In this document: positions 61,552 through 64,000 of the stretch, piece after piece
Layout: every line of letters begins with the position of its first letter
How positions within the stretch are numbered: position 1 is the first letter of the stretch
NCBI GenBank assembly: GCA_947179485.1
Contig: OX359245.1
Coordinates: forward strand, 38,055,067-38,119,066
Reading direction: 5' to 3'
DNA from: Allacma fusca
Lineage: Eukaryota > Arthropoda > Collembola > Symphypleona > Sminthuridae
Length of the DNA: 64,000 nucleotides
Translations under genes and position numbers: made by a program
Notes under the pieces: generated by a model
What the model was told of the DNA's origin: nothing
What the model saw: the letters and a program-made list of their open reading frames with translations, nothing else
Database searches by the model: none

Positions 61552-64000
61552 TATGTGAATTTACAGGCCACAATGATTCAACCCTCCTCTAAATGTACAA
61601 AAATGGTCTTGAGTATTTTTATTTCCATTCTTTGATTATATACAGATTACAATTAATTCCTTGCAGATGTTCAGGATTTAAGTAACTAATTATACTGTTC
61701 CATCATTCAGAAGAGAGCGGAACTCAAACCTCACAACCACACTTTTCTGCACACAGTTCAAATTCTGTGGTAAAAAGTCCAATCCAAGAACACACACAAG
61801 TTTGCTACACACGTTATCTAACAGCTGCATGTATGGGAAGCTACAAGTTAGTCTGCAGCCCACAATGGTAGGCCCAAACTAGCCTACAGCTACAGCTTAC
61901 CATTACTCCAAACTATAGCCTACAGCCTACTACTGTAGGGCCAAAGGAGCCCACAATTGTCGGCCACAGATTGCCCAATGTGCCCTACCAGGCAAGACCA
62001 AGACATGAAGAAGTACTATACTTATATCCAAACCATAGGCACTACACAAACGGAGGGTTAGATGGGATACTATGCCTACCAGAAAATAGAAGGGAGGGAC
62101 AGAACGTGCAACTTACTTACTTTAAATTTTGTTTTTAAATTCAAACTAAATTTTGCTGACAATTTTTTACAAGTTTAGCATTACCATTCAGCCCCCTATA
62201 GTTTACATATGTATGCGGTATCTATATTTCGGTTACAAGGCAAATGTTCTACATTTTCGAAAAGTTTCATTGACGAGAGGCAATTATTATAGATTTTTCC
62301 AGAACTTAGGCACTTTATGTGAGTGGAACGTTTTGTAACAAGTTTTGAAAAGGCTTGTAGGGAAATAATAAGGAAGAGACTGCATGGCTTAAGAAGTAGC
62401 ACGTTGGGTAAGATTCCATAACATAAATAGAAATTTGGAGAGAAGCAGTGAAGGAAGAGGAATAACATATTCTTGGTTTTGGTTTTTCTACGATTTTTGT
62501 ATAGTGAATGGTTCAAAATAAATGTAATATACCATATCACAAATTACTGAAATTAAATCTTTTTTACTGTAAAGGAAACTGGAGAAAATGGAGAAGTGGA
62601 GTCGGAAATCCGAAAAATTTATCCACCTTGTTTCAAAATTTTAACCGGACAGAAATACGAAATGGGGGGAATCTAATTTTTATTAAGAAATTCCTTAAAG
62701 GAGCTGACAGAGGAAGTTGAAGGCAGTCACTCTGCAGAACTGTAAAAACCTGAATAAATAATGGGAAAATTGACTGAAAACATCGACCTCAAAACCTGTG
62801 CTTAAATGGAGGCGAAGACTCATAGAATTCTATTATAACGGAAATATTGCCTGGAAAAAATATTTTCTCACCAAAAATACAGCCAACTATAGTAGGCTAT
62901 CTTGGGCCTACCATTGTGGGCTGTAGACTAACTTGTAGCTTCCCTCTAAACTCTCATCTGTTCATTTTTCATCATTATCTCTCAAACCAACCAAAAACAT
63001 AAATCCGACTCTCTTGAGTAAGTCATTGCAAATTATTCATTAATTAATTCCTGTGTTTAGTGCAGTGTTTTTAATAATAATAATAATTGCCTACTAATTT
63101 TGTTTCTAAAAAATAATTTATTTCAGCTTTCAAGTCCGTCCCGGTAAACGTAAGTCAAGTTTAATAAATATTCTCTAAATATTTAATCTTTAGTTATTAA
63201 AATTTTTAAAAGTAAATGTATTAAAAGTGGATACATTGTCAAAATTTGGTGCATTCCGTGGATCACGATTATGAATAATTTTTTACGTAAAAATAATAAT
63301 CTCATGAGGGGCTCTGGGTTGAATCTCTGGTTTTGTGCAATTTCAAGAGGATGTCATTTCAGTTTTGATAATAATTATCCTTGCTCAGCATTTTTGTATC
63401 TACATATATTGGATATCACACAAGTGAGAGCTTAGATTATGTAAGGGTTAAGTTTTTTATAATTGTCATAAACACTGATTTCAATATTTTTTATAATGTT
63501 ATTCCTCTGCGTAATTAAATACACTTTGGCCTGTCTTATCTCCGAAACTCACAATTCCCGGAACGAATTTCTTTCGTATTCATGATCTAATATTGTATTG
63601 TAAGCACTAAATTTAGAGTGAATCATGAATACTTACCAAGAATCAAGTATGAGTGTACATTATGTGTAGGATTTAACCTGTATCACAAATGTGACGTTTG
63701 ACCCTTCTTATCTGCTGCAATAATTATACAAGCTTGCATTACCAAAACCTTTCGGATTCTTGATTCGTGATCTACACCCAGTACATCAATTTTTGTAAGA
63801 ATCTATGAGTAGCAAGTCAGCTTGACTTGATCCTCTGTTACTTACAGTTTTAGATAATCAAGTTAAAGTTAAATCCGTAAGTAAGAGTCATGAAGTCACT
63901 GTGTTTAAACTACAGTTGGAGGAACGTTTGCTAAACGTATGTTTAGCAGTTTCTGCAAGCCTGGGAGTTCACGAATCTAATAAATTATTATTGTAATTTG
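61552..64000. other. Upstream of JTB to window end
   Basis: JTB promoter side, a long-TIR element (listed separately), then AT-rich DNA. Near 63017 and 63127-63144 there are splice-like signals: TTGA|GTAAGT, and a TTTATTTCAG acceptor followed 18 bases on by CCCG|GTAAAC. They could be non-coding first exons of a plus-strand gene beyond the right edge, but they are weak. Confidence 0.4.
61835..62944. mobile_element. Non-autonomous DNA element with long terminal inverted repeats
   Basis: The left end GGGAAGCTACAAGTTAGTCT... (61835 on) is repeated inverted at the right (to 62944). The arms match over ~50 bp with a few mismatches, through GCAGCCCACAATGGTAGGCC. Extra inverted CCTACAG/CTGTAGG motifs lie inside the left end. 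No target duplication or coding frame is evident in 1.1 kb. Confidence 0.7.

Overview
This is nuclear DNA from an animal, most likely an arthropod or another ecdysozoan-like invertebrate. It is AT-rich, and its genes are split by short introns with GT-AG borders. It carries families typical of animals: a piRNA-pathway Tudor/DEVH helicase (TDRD9/Spindle-E), JTB, GSTCD, a serpin, SH3BGR and polyadenylated linker histones. I cannot name the species. The two alkyladenine DNA glycosylase (MPG) genes argue against Drosophila-like flies, which lack this enzyme. Exon borders were built by hand from splice sites, reading phase and family knowledge, and no alignment was run.

Layout. 1-4.8 kb (+): the C-terminal end of one linker histone H1, then a complete H1 with a TATA box and an intron in its 5' UTR. 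7.1-7.4 kb (+): a small unrecognised protein. 8.9-11.1 kb (-): a secreted, divergent serpin-like protein in four exons. 14.3-24.4 kb (-): TDRD9/Spindle-E in about 22 exons, with a 525-residue arginine-rich repetitive N-terminal extension. 26.1-27.5 kb (-): a TatD-family nuclease. 32.2-36.4 kb (-): GID8 in two exons, with an intronless UMP-CMP kinase inside its 3.5-kb intron on the same strand. 37-42 kb: gene-poor, repeat-rich DNA with a PIF/Harbinger-like TIR element that has RING-like coding remnants. It also holds a hAT-like element with a perfect 8-bp target duplication, inserted in a local repeat that also exists as an empty site. 45-46.5 kb (+): SH3BGR. 48.6-52.3 kb (+): two MPG genes made by a segmental duplication that begins in an SH3BGR intron. 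53-56 kb: transposon-derived DNA, including a retroposon with a 14-bp target duplication. 56.4-58.8 kb (-): GSTCD. 59.2-61.6 kb (-): JTB, with a 41-bp inverted repeat in an intron. 61.8-62.9 kb: a long-TIR element.

The genes do not form one pathway and this is not an operon-like region. The loci that most merit follow-up are the MPG pair, whose copies differ at active-site positions, the TDRD9 N-terminal repeats, the kinase nested in GID8, the hinge-less serpin and the RING-bearing TIR element. I found no RNA gene or CRISPR array, and no wholly new system that I can defend.
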